Program-made: the position numbers and the translations under genes
Assembly: GCF_021545335.1 (NCBI RefSeq)
Contig: NZ_CP089312.1
Coordinates: 868,001-932,000, forward strand
Reading direction: 5' to 3'
Source of the DNA: Streptomyces sp. GQFP
GTDB lineage: Bacteria > Actinomycetota > Actinomycetes > Streptomycetales > Streptomycetaceae
DNA: 64,000 bases
Notes under the pieces: model-generated
What the model saw: only the letters and a program-made list of their open reading frames with translations
Databases searched by the model: none
What the model was told of the DNA's origin: nothing
In this document: piece after piece, positions 26,102 to 33,880 of the stretch
How positions within the stretch are numbered: the stretch's first letter is position 1
How the letters are laid out: every line of letters starts with the position of its first letter

Positions 26102-27319
26102 ATGGTGGTCATCGCGGAGTCGCTCGCCGAGTGGGCGTACGCATATGAGCCGGGCAGCGGGGACCTGGCGCTCGCCCGGCGCTCGCTGCTGGACACCGTC
26201 GCGGTGACACTGGCCGGGCGGGACCATCCGGTGCGGGCGCTCACCGCGCCGCTGCCGGACGCGACGCGCTGGGCAGCGGTCGGGCATGTGCTGGACTTCG
26301 ACGATCTGCACATCGAGTCGACGACGCACATCAGCGTCGTGGTGGTGCCGGCCGTGCTGGCGACCGGCGGGGACGCGCGGGCGTATCTGGCGGGAGCCGG
26401 CGTGATGGCCCGGCTGGGGGGACTGCTGGGCTGGTCGCACTACGCGGCGGGCTGGCACGCGACCTGCACCGCGGGCGCTCCGGCCGCCGCCGTCGCCGCC
26501 GGGATCGCCCTCGGCCTGGGACCCCGGCAACTGGCGACCGCGATGGCGCTGGCACTGCCCGGCGCGGGCGGGGTGCAGGCGGCGTTCGGTACGCACGGCA
26601 AGTCGTTGCAGGTCGGGTTCGCGGCCGAGGCGGGCGTGCGGGCGGCGCGGCTTGCGGCAGCCGGGGCCACGGCCGATCCACGGGCCCTCGACGCGTGGCT
26701 GGAGCTGGTAGGGGCCGAAAGCGCCGGCAAGGGCAATGGTGTGGACAGCGGCGGCCCGGCCGTGCCCGGCGGTCTCGCCGTCAAGATGTTCCCGTGCTGC
26801 TACGCGATGCAGCGGCCGATCGCCGCGCTGCACGAGATTCGCGCGAAGTGCGCGGCGCGCGACGTGGCGCAGGTTCGGGTGACCACTCCTGCCGCCACCA
26901 TGCACCCCCTCATCCACGACCGGCCGGCCACCGGCCTGGAGGGCAAGTTCAGCATGCAGTACGCCGTCGCCACCGCACTGCTCGACGACTATCCCGGCTT
27001 CGACGCCTTCACCGACGCGGCCGTCCGCAGGCCTGAAGCACAGCGGCTGGTGACCGCCGTGGACGTGGTACGCACCGGTGGCGGCTCGGGCCTGTTGGAC
27101 GGCGAGGCCACCCTCCGCGTCACCCTCACCGACGGAAGCGTCCTGCACACCGCGCTGACCCAGCCCCCCGGCTCCCCTGAACGCCCGCCCACCGACTCCG
27201 AGTTGGCCGACAAGTTCGCCGCCTGCGGCAACGACGTACCGGACATGCTCAAGGACGCGACATGGGACTCGGCGCGCGCCCTGCTGCTCGCCGAACTCCC
27301 CCAGGAGGCCACCCGATGA
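26102..27319 (+). CDS. MmgE/PrpD-family protein
   Basis: A 405-aa member of the family that includes 2-methylcitrate dehydratase and cis-aconitate decarboxylase (CAD). The conserved sites are LDFDDLHIESTTH (Asp and His residues), GWHATCTAGAP, GTHGKSLQVGFAA and VKMFPCCYAMQRP. The Lys of VKxFP and the Asp/His of the first block match CAD positions, but the CAD His after FPA is Cys here, as in the broader MmgE group. Start follows AAGGAAGCC. It is a little shorter than usual (about 450) because the segment after LAGRDHPVRAL is short. It is the first gene of the operon with CoA-transferase and acyl-CoA dehydrogenase. Confidence 0.88.
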   Translation: MVVIAESLAEWAYAYEPGSGDLALARRSLLDTVAVTLAGRDHPVRALTAPLPDATRWAAVGHVLDFDDLHIESTTHISVVVVPAVLATGGDARAYLAGAGVMARLGGLLGWSHYAAGWHATCTAGAPAAAVAAGIALGLGPRQLATAMALALPGAGGVQAAFGTHGKSLQVGFAAEAGVRAARLAAAGATADPRALDAWLELVGAESAGKGNGVDSGGPAVPGGLAVKMFPCCYAMQRPIAALHEIRAKCAARDVAQVRVTTPAATMHPLIHDRPATGLEGKFSMQYAVATALLDDYPGFDAFTDAAVRRPEAQRLVTAVDVVRTGGGSGLLDGEATLRVTLTDGSVLHTALTQPPGSPERPPTDSELADKFAACGNDVPDMLKDATWDSARALLLAELPQEATR

Positions 27320-28563
27320 CCCCCGCCGCCCTGCCCCTGCAGGGCATCACCGTCGTCAGCCTGGAGCAGGCCGTCGCCGCGCCCTTCGCCACCCGTCAGC
27401 TCGCCGATCTCGGCGCCCGTGTCATCAAGGTCGAGCGGACCGGCGGCGGGGACTTCGCGCGCCGCTACGACACGTCCGTACACGGCCAGGCCAGCTATTT
27501 CGTCTGGCTCAACCGCTCGAAGGAATCCCTCTCCCTGGACCTGAAGTCCGAGGCGGGGCGGGAGATCCTGCACGAACTCCTCGCCGGCGCGGATGTGTTC
27601 GTGCAGAACCTGGCGCCCGGCGCCGCCGCCCGCATGGGCCTGGGCGCGGACGAACTCCAGGCCCGCTACCCCTACCTGATCCCCTGCACGGTCAGCGGCT
27701 ACGGCACCAGCGGCTCATGGCAGGACCGCAAGGCGTACGACCTGCTGGTGCAGTGCCAGACCGGCCTGCTGTCCATCACCGGTACCCCGGAAGAACCCGC
27801 GCGGGTCGGCATCTCGGTGGCCGACATCGCCGCCGGGATGTACGCCTACAGCGGCATTCTGACCGCGCTGTACACGCGGGCGACGACAGGCCGCGCGCCC
27901 GCCGTGGAGGTGTCCCTCTTCGAGGCGCTCGCCGAGTGGATGAGCCAGCCCGCCTACTACACGCGCTACGGCGGCACACAGCCGCCACGTGTGGGCGCGC
28001 AGCACGCGACGATCGCGCCGTACGGGCCCTTCACCGCCTCGGACGGGAAGGACGTGCTGCTGTCCATCCAGAACGAGCGGGAGTGGAACGCCTTGTGCGG
28101 CCAGGTGCTCGACGACCCGGGGCTGGCCGCCGACCCGCGCTTCGCCACCGGGGCCGACCGGGTCGCCCACCGCGACGCTCTCAACGCGATCGTCTCCGCG
28201 CGCTTCGCCGGACTGGGCAGCGAGGAGGCCATGGCGCTGCTGGACATGGCGGGCATCGCCAATGCCGGCGTCAACTCGATCCCGGAGTTCCTCGACCACC
28301 CCGTGCTCACCGAACGCGACCGCTGGCGGGACATCCGCGTCCCCGGCGCCTCAGCCCCCGTCCAGGCGCTGCTGCCGCCGGCCGACCTCAGCGGCGTCAG
28401 CCCGCGCATGGATCCGGTCCCGGCCGCCGGGCAGCACACGGAAGCGATTCTCACCACCCTGGGCCGCAGCCGCGCCGACATCGACCGACTGCGCGCGGAA
28501 GGCGTCATCGACACCCCGGACCCCGAACATGGGGACCACGAGCAAGGAGCAGCGGCGCAGTGA
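27316..28563 (+). CDS. CaiB/BaiF family (class III) CoA-transferase
   Basis: A 415-aa family III CoA-transferase. LEQAVAAPFATRQLADLGARVIKVE and the catalytic Asp142 in KAYDLLVQCQTGLLS are visible, as is GTPEEPARVGISVADIAAGMYAYSGILTALY. The start ATG overlaps the MmgE/PrpD stop (ATGA). Related enzymes move CoA from succinyl-CoA to dicarboxylic acids such as mesaconate, itaconate or benzylsuccinate. In this operon it would activate the acid fed to the hydratase and lyase. Confidence 0.93.
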   Translation: MTPAALPLQGITVVSLEQAVAAPFATRQLADLGARVIKVERTGGGDFARRYDTSVHGQASYFVWLNRSKESLSLDLKSEAGREILHELLAGADVFVQNLAPGAAARMGLGADELQARYPYLIPCTVSGYGTSGSWQDRKAYDLLVQCQTGLLSITGTPEEPARVGISVADIAAGMYAYSGILTALYTRATTGRAPAVEVSLFEALAEWMSQPAYYTRYGGTQPPRVGAQHATIAPYGPFTASDGKDVLLSIQNEREWNALCGQVLDDPGLAADPRFATGADRVAHRDALNAIVSARFAGLGSEEAMALLDMAGIANAGVNSIPEFLDHPVLTERDRWRDIRVPGASAPVQALLPPADLSGVSPRMDPVPAAGQHTEAILTTLGRSRADIDRLRAEGVIDTPDPEHGDHEQGAAAQ

Positions 28564-29726
28564 GTTCTCTCGACATCCTCTCCCCCGACGAGCAGCTGGT
28601 CGTCGGCACCGTGCGCGACTTCGTGGACAAGGACGTCCGCCCGGTCGTACGGGAGCTGGAGCACGCCAACACCTACCCCGAGGCCCTCATCGAGCAGATG
28701 AAGCAGCTCGGCATCTTCGGCCTGGCCGTCCCCGAGGAGTACGGCGGCACACCCGTCTCCACCCCCTGCTACGTCCTGATCACCGAGGAGCTGGCGCGCG
28801 GCTGGATGAGCCTGGCGGGCGCGATGGGCGGCCACACGGTCGTCGCGAAGTTGCTGCTGCACTTCGGTACGGAGGAGCAGAAGCAGCGTTACCTGCCGAA
28901 GATGGCCACCGGCGAGTTCCGCGCGACGATGGCGCTGACCGAGCCCGGCGGCGGCTCCGACCTCCAGGCCATGCGGACGGTCGCACGGCGCGACGGGGAC
29001 GAGTACGTCGTCAACGGTGGCAAGACGTGGATCACCAACTCCCGCCACTCCCAGCTGATCGCGCTGCTGTGCAAGACCGACCCCGAGGCCGAACCCAAGC
29101 ACCGGGGCATCTCCATCCTGCTCGCCGAGCACGGCCCAGGACTGACGGTCTCGCGCGATCTGCCCAAGCTCGGCTACAAGGGCGTGGAGAGCTGCGAGCT
29201 GACCTTCGACGACTACCGCGTGCCCGCCGACGCGCTGCTCGGCGGTGTGGCGGGCAAGGGCTTCGGCCAGATGATGAAGGGCCTGGAGACCGGCCGACTC
29301 CAGGTCGCCTCACGGGCGTTGGGCGTCGGCCGGGCCGCGCTGGAGGACTCACTGCGCTACGCGCAGGAGCGTGAGACGTTCGGCGAGCCGATCTGGAAGC
29401 ACCAGTCCATCGGCAACTACCTGGCCGACATGGCGACTTCGCTCACCGCCGCCCGCCAGCTCACCCTGCACGCCGCCCGGGAGGCGGACGCGGGGCGGCG
29501 CGTGGACATGGAGGCGGGCATGGCGAAGCTCTTCGCCTCCGAGACGGCCATGCAGATCGCGCTGAACGCGATGCGCATCCACGGCGGGTACGGCTACTCC
29601 ACCGAGTTCGACGTCGAGCGGTACTTCCGTGATGCCCCGCTGATGATCGTCGGGGAGGGCACCAACGAGATCCAGCGGAACGTGATCGTGCGGCAACTCG
29701 TCGCGCGCGGCGGCCTGGACGCCTGA
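28560..29726 (+). CDS. Acyl-CoA dehydrogenase
   Basis: A 388-aa FAD-dependent acyl-CoA dehydrogenase. The FAD/substrate blocks MALTEPGGGSDLQAMRT and WITNSRHS are followed by ERETFGEPIWKHQ and YFRDAPLMIVGEGTNEIQ, the latter carrying the usual catalytic Glu. The GTG at 28560 overlaps the CoA-transferase stop and has AAGGAG at suitable spacing. It may oxidise a saturated or branched dicarboxylyl-CoA to the enoyl form used by the hydratase. Confidence 0.95.
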   Translation: MSSLDILSPDEQLVVGTVRDFVDKDVRPVVRELEHANTYPEALIEQMKQLGIFGLAVPEEYGGTPVSTPCYVLITEELARGWMSLAGAMGGHTVVAKLLLHFGTEEQKQRYLPKMATGEFRATMALTEPGGGSDLQAMRTVARRDGDEYVVNGGKTWITNSRHSQLIALLCKTDPEAEPKHRGISILLAEHGPGLTVSRDLPKLGYKGVESCELTFDDYRVPADALLGGVAGKGFGQMMKGLETGRLQVASRALGVGRAALEDSLRYAQERETFGEPIWKHQSIGNYLADMATSLTAARQLTLHAAREADAGRRVDMEAGMAKLFASETAMQIALNAMRIHGGYGYSTEFDVERYFRDAPLMIVGEGTNEIQRNVIVRQLVARGGLDA

Positions 29727-29790
29727 ACGGACGTGCCTTCGCGGCCATGAGAAACTCACGGGACTCCGGCAGGGCGATGAGACGGCGGAC

Positions 29791-30573
29791 ATGGCGCGCA
29801 CTACGCGGACACAGGCGACCCGGGCAGGTCAAGGGCCCGGCGGCCGGGACAGCGCCTATGTGCGGCTCGCCCGTGAGCTGCGCGAGGCGATCCTGCGCCA
29901 CGAGTACCCCGAGGGTGTGCGGCTGCCCACCGAGGCCGAGTTGGCCGCGTCCCGCGGCCTCAGCCGTCAGACCGTGCGGCGCGCCTTCCAGGACCTGGTC
30001 GCCGAGGGCCTCGTCCACCGGGTCCCGGGGCGCGGCACCTTCGCCGCACCCCGCGAGGAGCAGTACCTGCGCCAGTTCGGCTCGGTCGAGGACCTCATGG
30101 CGCTCTCGCTCGACACGACGATGCGGTTGGTGTCACCGCTGCGCCGCCGCGTCGACCTGGACGCGGCGGGCCGACTGCGGCTGGACTCCGACCGGGTGGA
30201 CACCCTGACCTTCCTGCGGCTGCACGAGGACACCCCGTTCTGTCTGACGACGGTCCATCTGCCGCCGGGCGCCGGGCAACTCCTGGCCGACCGGCCGGAA
30301 CTGACCGAGGAGGGGGCGCGCAGCCGCGTCACGGTCATCGGCCTGCTCGACAGCCGACTCCCCGACCCCATCGCGGAGGCCGAGCAGTCCGTCACGGTCG
30401 GCCTCGCCACTCCGGAGACCGCCGCCCGTCTCGGCTGCCCGCCGGCCCACCCCCTGCTGCGCATCGACCGGCTGTACCTGTCCGCCACGGGCCACCCGGT
30501 CGAGCTGGCCATCAGCCATTTCCTGCCCGAGCACTACTCGTACCGGGTACGACTGCGGCGCAATCTCCGCTGA
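29791..30573 (+). CDS. GntR-family regulator, HutC subfamily (UTRA domain)
   Basis: A 260-aa regulator. The N-terminal HTH is at about residues 20-85 (AYVRLARELREAILRHEYPEGVRLPTEAELAASRGLSRQTVRRAFQDL, HRVPGRGTF). The C-terminal UTRA ligand domain ends VELAISHFLPEHYSYRV. It is the last gene on the MmgE/PrpD-CoA-transferase-dehydrogenase strand and probably binds the dyad sites between the divergent units. The ligand is probably an operon metabolite. Confidence 0.93.
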   Translation: MARTTRTQATRAGQGPGGRDSAYVRLARELREAILRHEYPEGVRLPTEAELAASRGLSRQTVRRAFQDLVAEGLVHRVPGRGTFAAPREEQYLRQFGSVEDLMALSLDTTMRLVSPLRRRVDLDAAGRLRLDSDRVDTLTFLRLHEDTPFCLTTVHLPPGAGQLLADRPELTEEGARSRVTVIGLLDSRLPDPIAEAEQSVTVGLATPETAARLGCPPAHPLLRIDRLYLSATGHPVELAISHFLPEHYSYRVRLRRNLR

Positions 30574-30581
30574 GAACGGTC

Positions 30582-30610
30582 TTGTGAGCGGTGCCGGTGA
30601 TCCTTATGCT
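30582..30610 (+). promoter_or_regulatory. Promoter of SARP-type regulator gene
   Basis: A -35 TTGTGA (30582-30587) and -10 TATGCT (30605-30610) with a 17-bp spacer resemble the HrdB-type consensus, about 48 bp upstream of the GTG start. Confidence 0.6.
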
Positions 30611-30657
30611 GCGGGGCCGGCCGACACACCGTTGCCCAAGCCGCTGGAGGTGGGACC

Positions 30658-33555
30658 GTGACCGGTGATCCGCCTGTGGTGACCGTGTCACTGCTGGGCG
30701 GGTTCGGTCTGTCCCGTGACGGCACACCCCTGACCGGGAACTGGCGCCGCTCCAGTGCCAGGACGGTGCTGAAGGTGCTCGCGCTCGCCCCCGGTCACCG
30801 GCTGCATCGCGAGCGGCTGATCGACGCGTGCTGGCCGGGCGCGGAGGAAGCGGCGGCCGGGCGTAATCTCCGGGCGGCTCTGCACGCCGCACGGCACGTC
30901 CTGGAGTCGGGGCTGGAGAAGGGGGCCGGGCGGAGTTATCTCGTCGCCGACGGCGAGATGGTGATCCTGCGTCATGTACGGGTCGATGTGGACGAGGTGC
31001 GGTCGGCGCTGCGCGAGGGAAACCGCGGTGCGTTGGCGGAGGCGGTCGGACGTCTCGGGCAGGAGCTGCTGCCCGAGGACCGGTATGCCGACTGGCTGGC
31101 ACCCTACGAGGCCGAACTGGTGGTGCTGCGTGAGCGGTTGGCCCGGGCGCTGCCCGTCACCCCGGAGCGGCGGCTGCCGGAAGCCGTGAACCGCCACGTC
31201 GACACACCCATGCGGGGCAGGGAGCGGGTCCTTCAGGAGCTGGCCGAACCGCGTTGGCCGGTCGTGGTGATCAGCGGCGAGGCCGGGGCGGGAAAGACAC
31301 GGCTCGCGGCCGAGGCGGCCCGGCTGGCCGCCGAGGGCGGGGCGGTGGTGCTGTGGGGAACCGCGCACGACGCCGAGGGACCGACGCCGTACGGGGTGAT
31401 CGGCGACGCGGTCAACGACTATCTGGCCGCCCTGCCGGACCCGGACGGACAAGCCGCGCTGGTACGTCATCCCGCCCTGGCCGGACTGCTGCCGACGACG
31501 GGCGCGCGTCGAGACCAGAGTGGTCCGCGCGGCCAGAGCGGTGCTCACGGCCAGGGCGGTCCTCGCAGCCAGGGCGGTCCGGAGGAGGAACGGACCCAGC
31601 TGTTCCACGCGGTCGCCTCGCTGCTCGCCGAGGCAGGGCAGGAGGCGAGGACCGGCCTCTGGCTCGTCCTGGACGATCTGCACGCGGCGGACCTGGGGAG
31701 TTTCCAACTGCTCTACCACCTTGCCCGGGTGGGTGCCGGGCGCCTCCGGGTCCTGGCCACGCTGCGCGAGGGTGAGCTCTCTCCCGCCGACCCGCGGATG
31801 AGGCCGCTGACCTCGCTGCTGGCCCAGGGAATGGCCGGCCGGGTCGAGATCATGCGACTGGCCGAGCAGGACTGCCGGCGGCTCGTGATCGACGCGATCG
31901 GCGAGGCCGACGAAGCCACGGTGCGGGCGTGCTGTGAACTCTCCGGCGGCAACCCGCTGTTCGCTCGGGAACTGGCCGCGGCGCCGGACCGGGCGGCGGC
32001 CCTGCGGCACGGCGAAGGCACCGTTCCGGAGCGCATCGGCTATCTGGCGGCCCAGCGGATCCAGGCTCTGAACCCTGGCGCGCAGGCGGTCGCCGAGCTG
32101 CTCGCCGTGGCGGGTGAGCCGCTGCATGCCGCGGAACTCACCGAGGCAGCAGGAGAGTTGGGGCTGGTTCACACCGCACTGCTCGATGATCTCGACCAGG
32201 CGGTACGCAGCCGAATCATCGGCGAGTCCCCCGCGGTGAAGAGCGGGCTCCCGTCCGTCACGTACGGATTCCGGCATCCCCTGATCCGGCTGGCCTGCCG
32301 GGACGCGCTCACCGCGGCACGGCAGCGCAAGCTGCACATGCTCCTCGCCGACGCGTTCGTACGGCACCGGCCCGAGGCGGTGGACACGGCCGCGCACCAC
32401 CTCAGCCGCGCCGACGACCCGAGAGCCGTCGACTTCCTGCGGCGGGCCGCGCGCCGGGCGGCCTCGATGTACGCCAACGACACCGCCGACGGCCACTACC
32501 GAGATCTCGTCGCCCGGCTGGACGCCGCCGGACTCCCGGCGGCCGAGGATCGCCATGCCTGGGGTGCGGTGCTGCGGGCGCTGGGGCGCTACGACCGGGC
32601 CGAGGAAGTCCTGCGGGCGGCGATGCGAGCCTTCGCCGACGCCGGCAGCACGGCTCGGGCGGTACGGGCGGCGGCGGCGCTGGCGGAGGTACTGAGCCGC
32701 GCCGGACGGCCCGCGGAAGGACTGGAGGTACTCGCGGAGCACAGTCCCGGACTCGCGGAACACAACTCCGGCCTCGCGGAACACAGTCCCGGACTCGCAG
32801 AGCACAACTCCGGCCTCGCGGAACACAGTCCCGGACTCGCAGAGCACGACCCCGCCCTCGCGGAACACAACTCCGCAGCGGTGGACGCCCGTACGGCCGC
32901 GCTGTTCCATCTCGCCGCGAGTGTCCTGTACTTCGGCACCGGTCGCTATACGGAGACACTGGAGGCCACAGGGAGAGCGGAGGAACTCTGCGGCGGTGAG
33001 CCGCTGTTGCTGGCCCGGGCCCTGGCCAACAGGGCGTCCGCGTTTCTGCTCCTCGGTCGGCTGCCCGAGGCCCGGCGGACCGCGGAGCGCGCGCTGGCAC
33101 CGGCGGAGGCGTCCGGGGATCCGGCGCGCCTGGTCGGTCCCTTCAACGTCCTGGCACAACTCGCCCAGCGCGAAGGGCGGTTCGCCGAGGCGCACGCGCA
33201 CGGCGAACGGGTGCTTGAGCTGGTCGAGTTCGCGGGTGATCCGGCGGATGTCGTCCTCGCCCGCGGCAATCTCGTACAGCAGACCCTGAACCTCGGTGAC
33301 CTGACGGCCGCGGCGGACCACGCGGCGCAGGCGCTGACCCTGGCCCGCCGCCTTGGCGAGACCTGGTGCCTGCCGTACGCGCTCACCAACCAGGCGCGGG
33401 TGCTCATCCGGCTGGGGCGGGAGAGCGAGGCGGCCGGGATCCTGGCGGACGCGCTCGGCATCGCCGACGCCAACGGAGACGGCCAGGCCCGTACGTCCGC
33501 CACCCAACTCCTTGAAGGCCTCGGCGAGTTACCACACCGGGGAACGCGACGGTAA
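30658..33555 (+). CDS. SARP/AfsR-like regulator with ATPase and helical repeat domain
   Basis: A 965-aa large regulator. Residues 1-95 form an OmpR-type winged helix (LLGGFGLSRDGTPL, RLIDACWPGAEEAAAGRNLRAALHAARHVLE). A short BTAD-like segment follows. The AAA/STAND ATPase has Walker A GEAGAGKT at 207-214 and a Walker-B-like WLVLDDLHAAD near 345, then a GGNPLFARELA motif. The C-terminal third is TPR-like. The GTG at 30658 follows GGAGG. Residues 287-310 and 692-740 are encoded by in-frame tandem DNA repeats. It probably activates a nearby cluster, perhaps the protease gene or the catabolic genes. Target unknown. Confidence 0.9.
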   Translation: MTGDPPVVTVSLLGGFGLSRDGTPLTGNWRRSSARTVLKVLALAPGHRLHRERLIDACWPGAEEAAAGRNLRAALHAARHVLESGLEKGAGRSYLVADGEMVILRHVRVDVDEVRSALREGNRGALAEAVGRLGQELLPEDRYADWLAPYEAELVVLRERLARALPVTPERRLPEAVNRHVDTPMRGRERVLQELAEPRWPVVVISGEAGAGKTRLAAEAARLAAEGGAVVLWGTAHDAEGPTPYGVIGDAVNDYLAALPDPDGQAALVRHPALAGLLPTTGARRDQSGPRGQSGAHGQGGPRSQGGPEEERTQLFHAVASLLAEAGQEARTGLWLVLDDLHAADLGSFQLLYHLARVGAGRLRVLATLREGELSPADPRMRPLTSLLAQGMAGRVEIMRLAEQDCRRLVIDAIGEADEATVRACCELSGGNPLFARELAAAPDRAAALRHGEGTVPERIGYLAAQRIQALNPGAQAVAELLAVAGEPLHAAELTEAAGELGLVHTALLDDLDQAVRSRIIGESPAVKSGLPSVTYGFRHPLIRLACRDALTAARQRKLHMLLADAFVRHRPEAVDTAAHHLSRADDPRAVDFLRRAARRAASMYANDTADGHYRDLVARLDAAGLPAAEDRHAWGAVLRALGRYDRAEEVLRAAMRAFADAGSTARAVRAAAALAEVLSRAGRPAEGLEVLAEHSPGLAEHNSGLAEHSPGLAEHNSGLAEHSPGLAEHDPALAEHNSAAVDARTAALFHLAASVLYFGTGRYTETLEATGRAEELCGGEPLLLARALANRASAFLLLGRLPEARRTAERALAPAEASGDPARLVGPFNVLAQLAQREGRFAEAHAHGERVLELVEFAGDPADVVLARGNLVQQTLNLGDLTAAADHAAQALTLARRLGETWCLPYALTNQARVLIRLGRESEAAGILADALGIADANGDGQARTSATQLLEGLGELPHRGTRR
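31516..31587 (+). repeat. 18-nt tandem repeats, four copies (in SARP gene)
   Basis: Units of 18 nt starting at 31516, 31534, 31552 and 31570 encode Q(S/G)GxxG hexapeptides (QSGPRG, QSGAHG, QGGPRS, QGGPEE). They form a flexible insertion in the ATPase region of the SARP protein. The repeats have drifted but keep frame. Confidence 0.85.
32731..32877 (+). repeat. 21-nt minisatellite, seven copies (in SARP gene)
   Basis: Seven consecutive 21-nt units from 32731, each encoding a heptapeptide of the form LAEH(S/N/D)(P/S)(G/A). Units alternate between two forms (ACAGTCCCGG and ACAACTCCGG types), which suggests duplication of a 42-nt pair. It lies in the helical C-terminal region, between two TPR-like segments; it may have expanded recently. 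Confidence 0.95.
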
Positions 33556-33616
33556 CTGCCGGACCTTACGGTTCCGCGCACAGACCGACAGCGCCCCCGA
33601 GCCATCGTGAGGATCC

Positions 33617-33880
33617 ATGCCCGAGAACACCCCGCAGGCAGTCGTCGACGCGGGCGGTGAGGAGTGGCCGCGGGTCGAGGTGCTCCTCGACCGTTACGCG
33701 CGGGAACTGGCCGGGGGCGTACTGGAGATCCACACGCGGCATCCGGAGGTCCCCGAGGCCATCGGCGCGTGGTGCGCGCGGTGGGGGCACACCGTGCTCG
33801 CCGCTCACGCGGTGAACGGGGTGACCGGTCTGCACATCCGACTGTCCTCGACTTGGAGTCGCCATGCCTTTCCCGGATAG
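33617..33880 (+). CDS. TusA/SirA-like small protein lacking the catalytic Cys motif
   Basis: An 87-aa protein. LAGGVLEIHTRHPEVPEAIGAWCARWGHTVLA and GLHIRL match the second half of the TusA (sulfur-carrier) fold. The N-terminal CPxP motif is missing, and the only Cys is in AWCARWGH. RBS AGGATCC precedes the ATG. The last 17 nt overlap the start of the protease gene in another frame. If it is a sulfur-carrier-fold protein it cannot carry sulfur in the usual way; a regulatory role is possible. Confidence 0.6.
   Translation: MPENTPQAVVDAGGEEWPRVEVLLDRYARELAGGVLEIHTRHPEVPEAIGAWCARWGHTVLAAHAVNGVTGLHIRLSSTWSRHAFPG

Noticed and set aside
32731..32877. CRISPR array
   Set aside because: Repeats are adjacent, without spacers, and lie in frame inside a protein gene; this is a minisatellite.
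30688..33507. A 939-codon minus-strand frame inside the SARP gene
   Set aside because: Antisense shadow; Arg/Gly/Val-rich with no motif, while the plus-strand product has winged-helix and Walker motifs.
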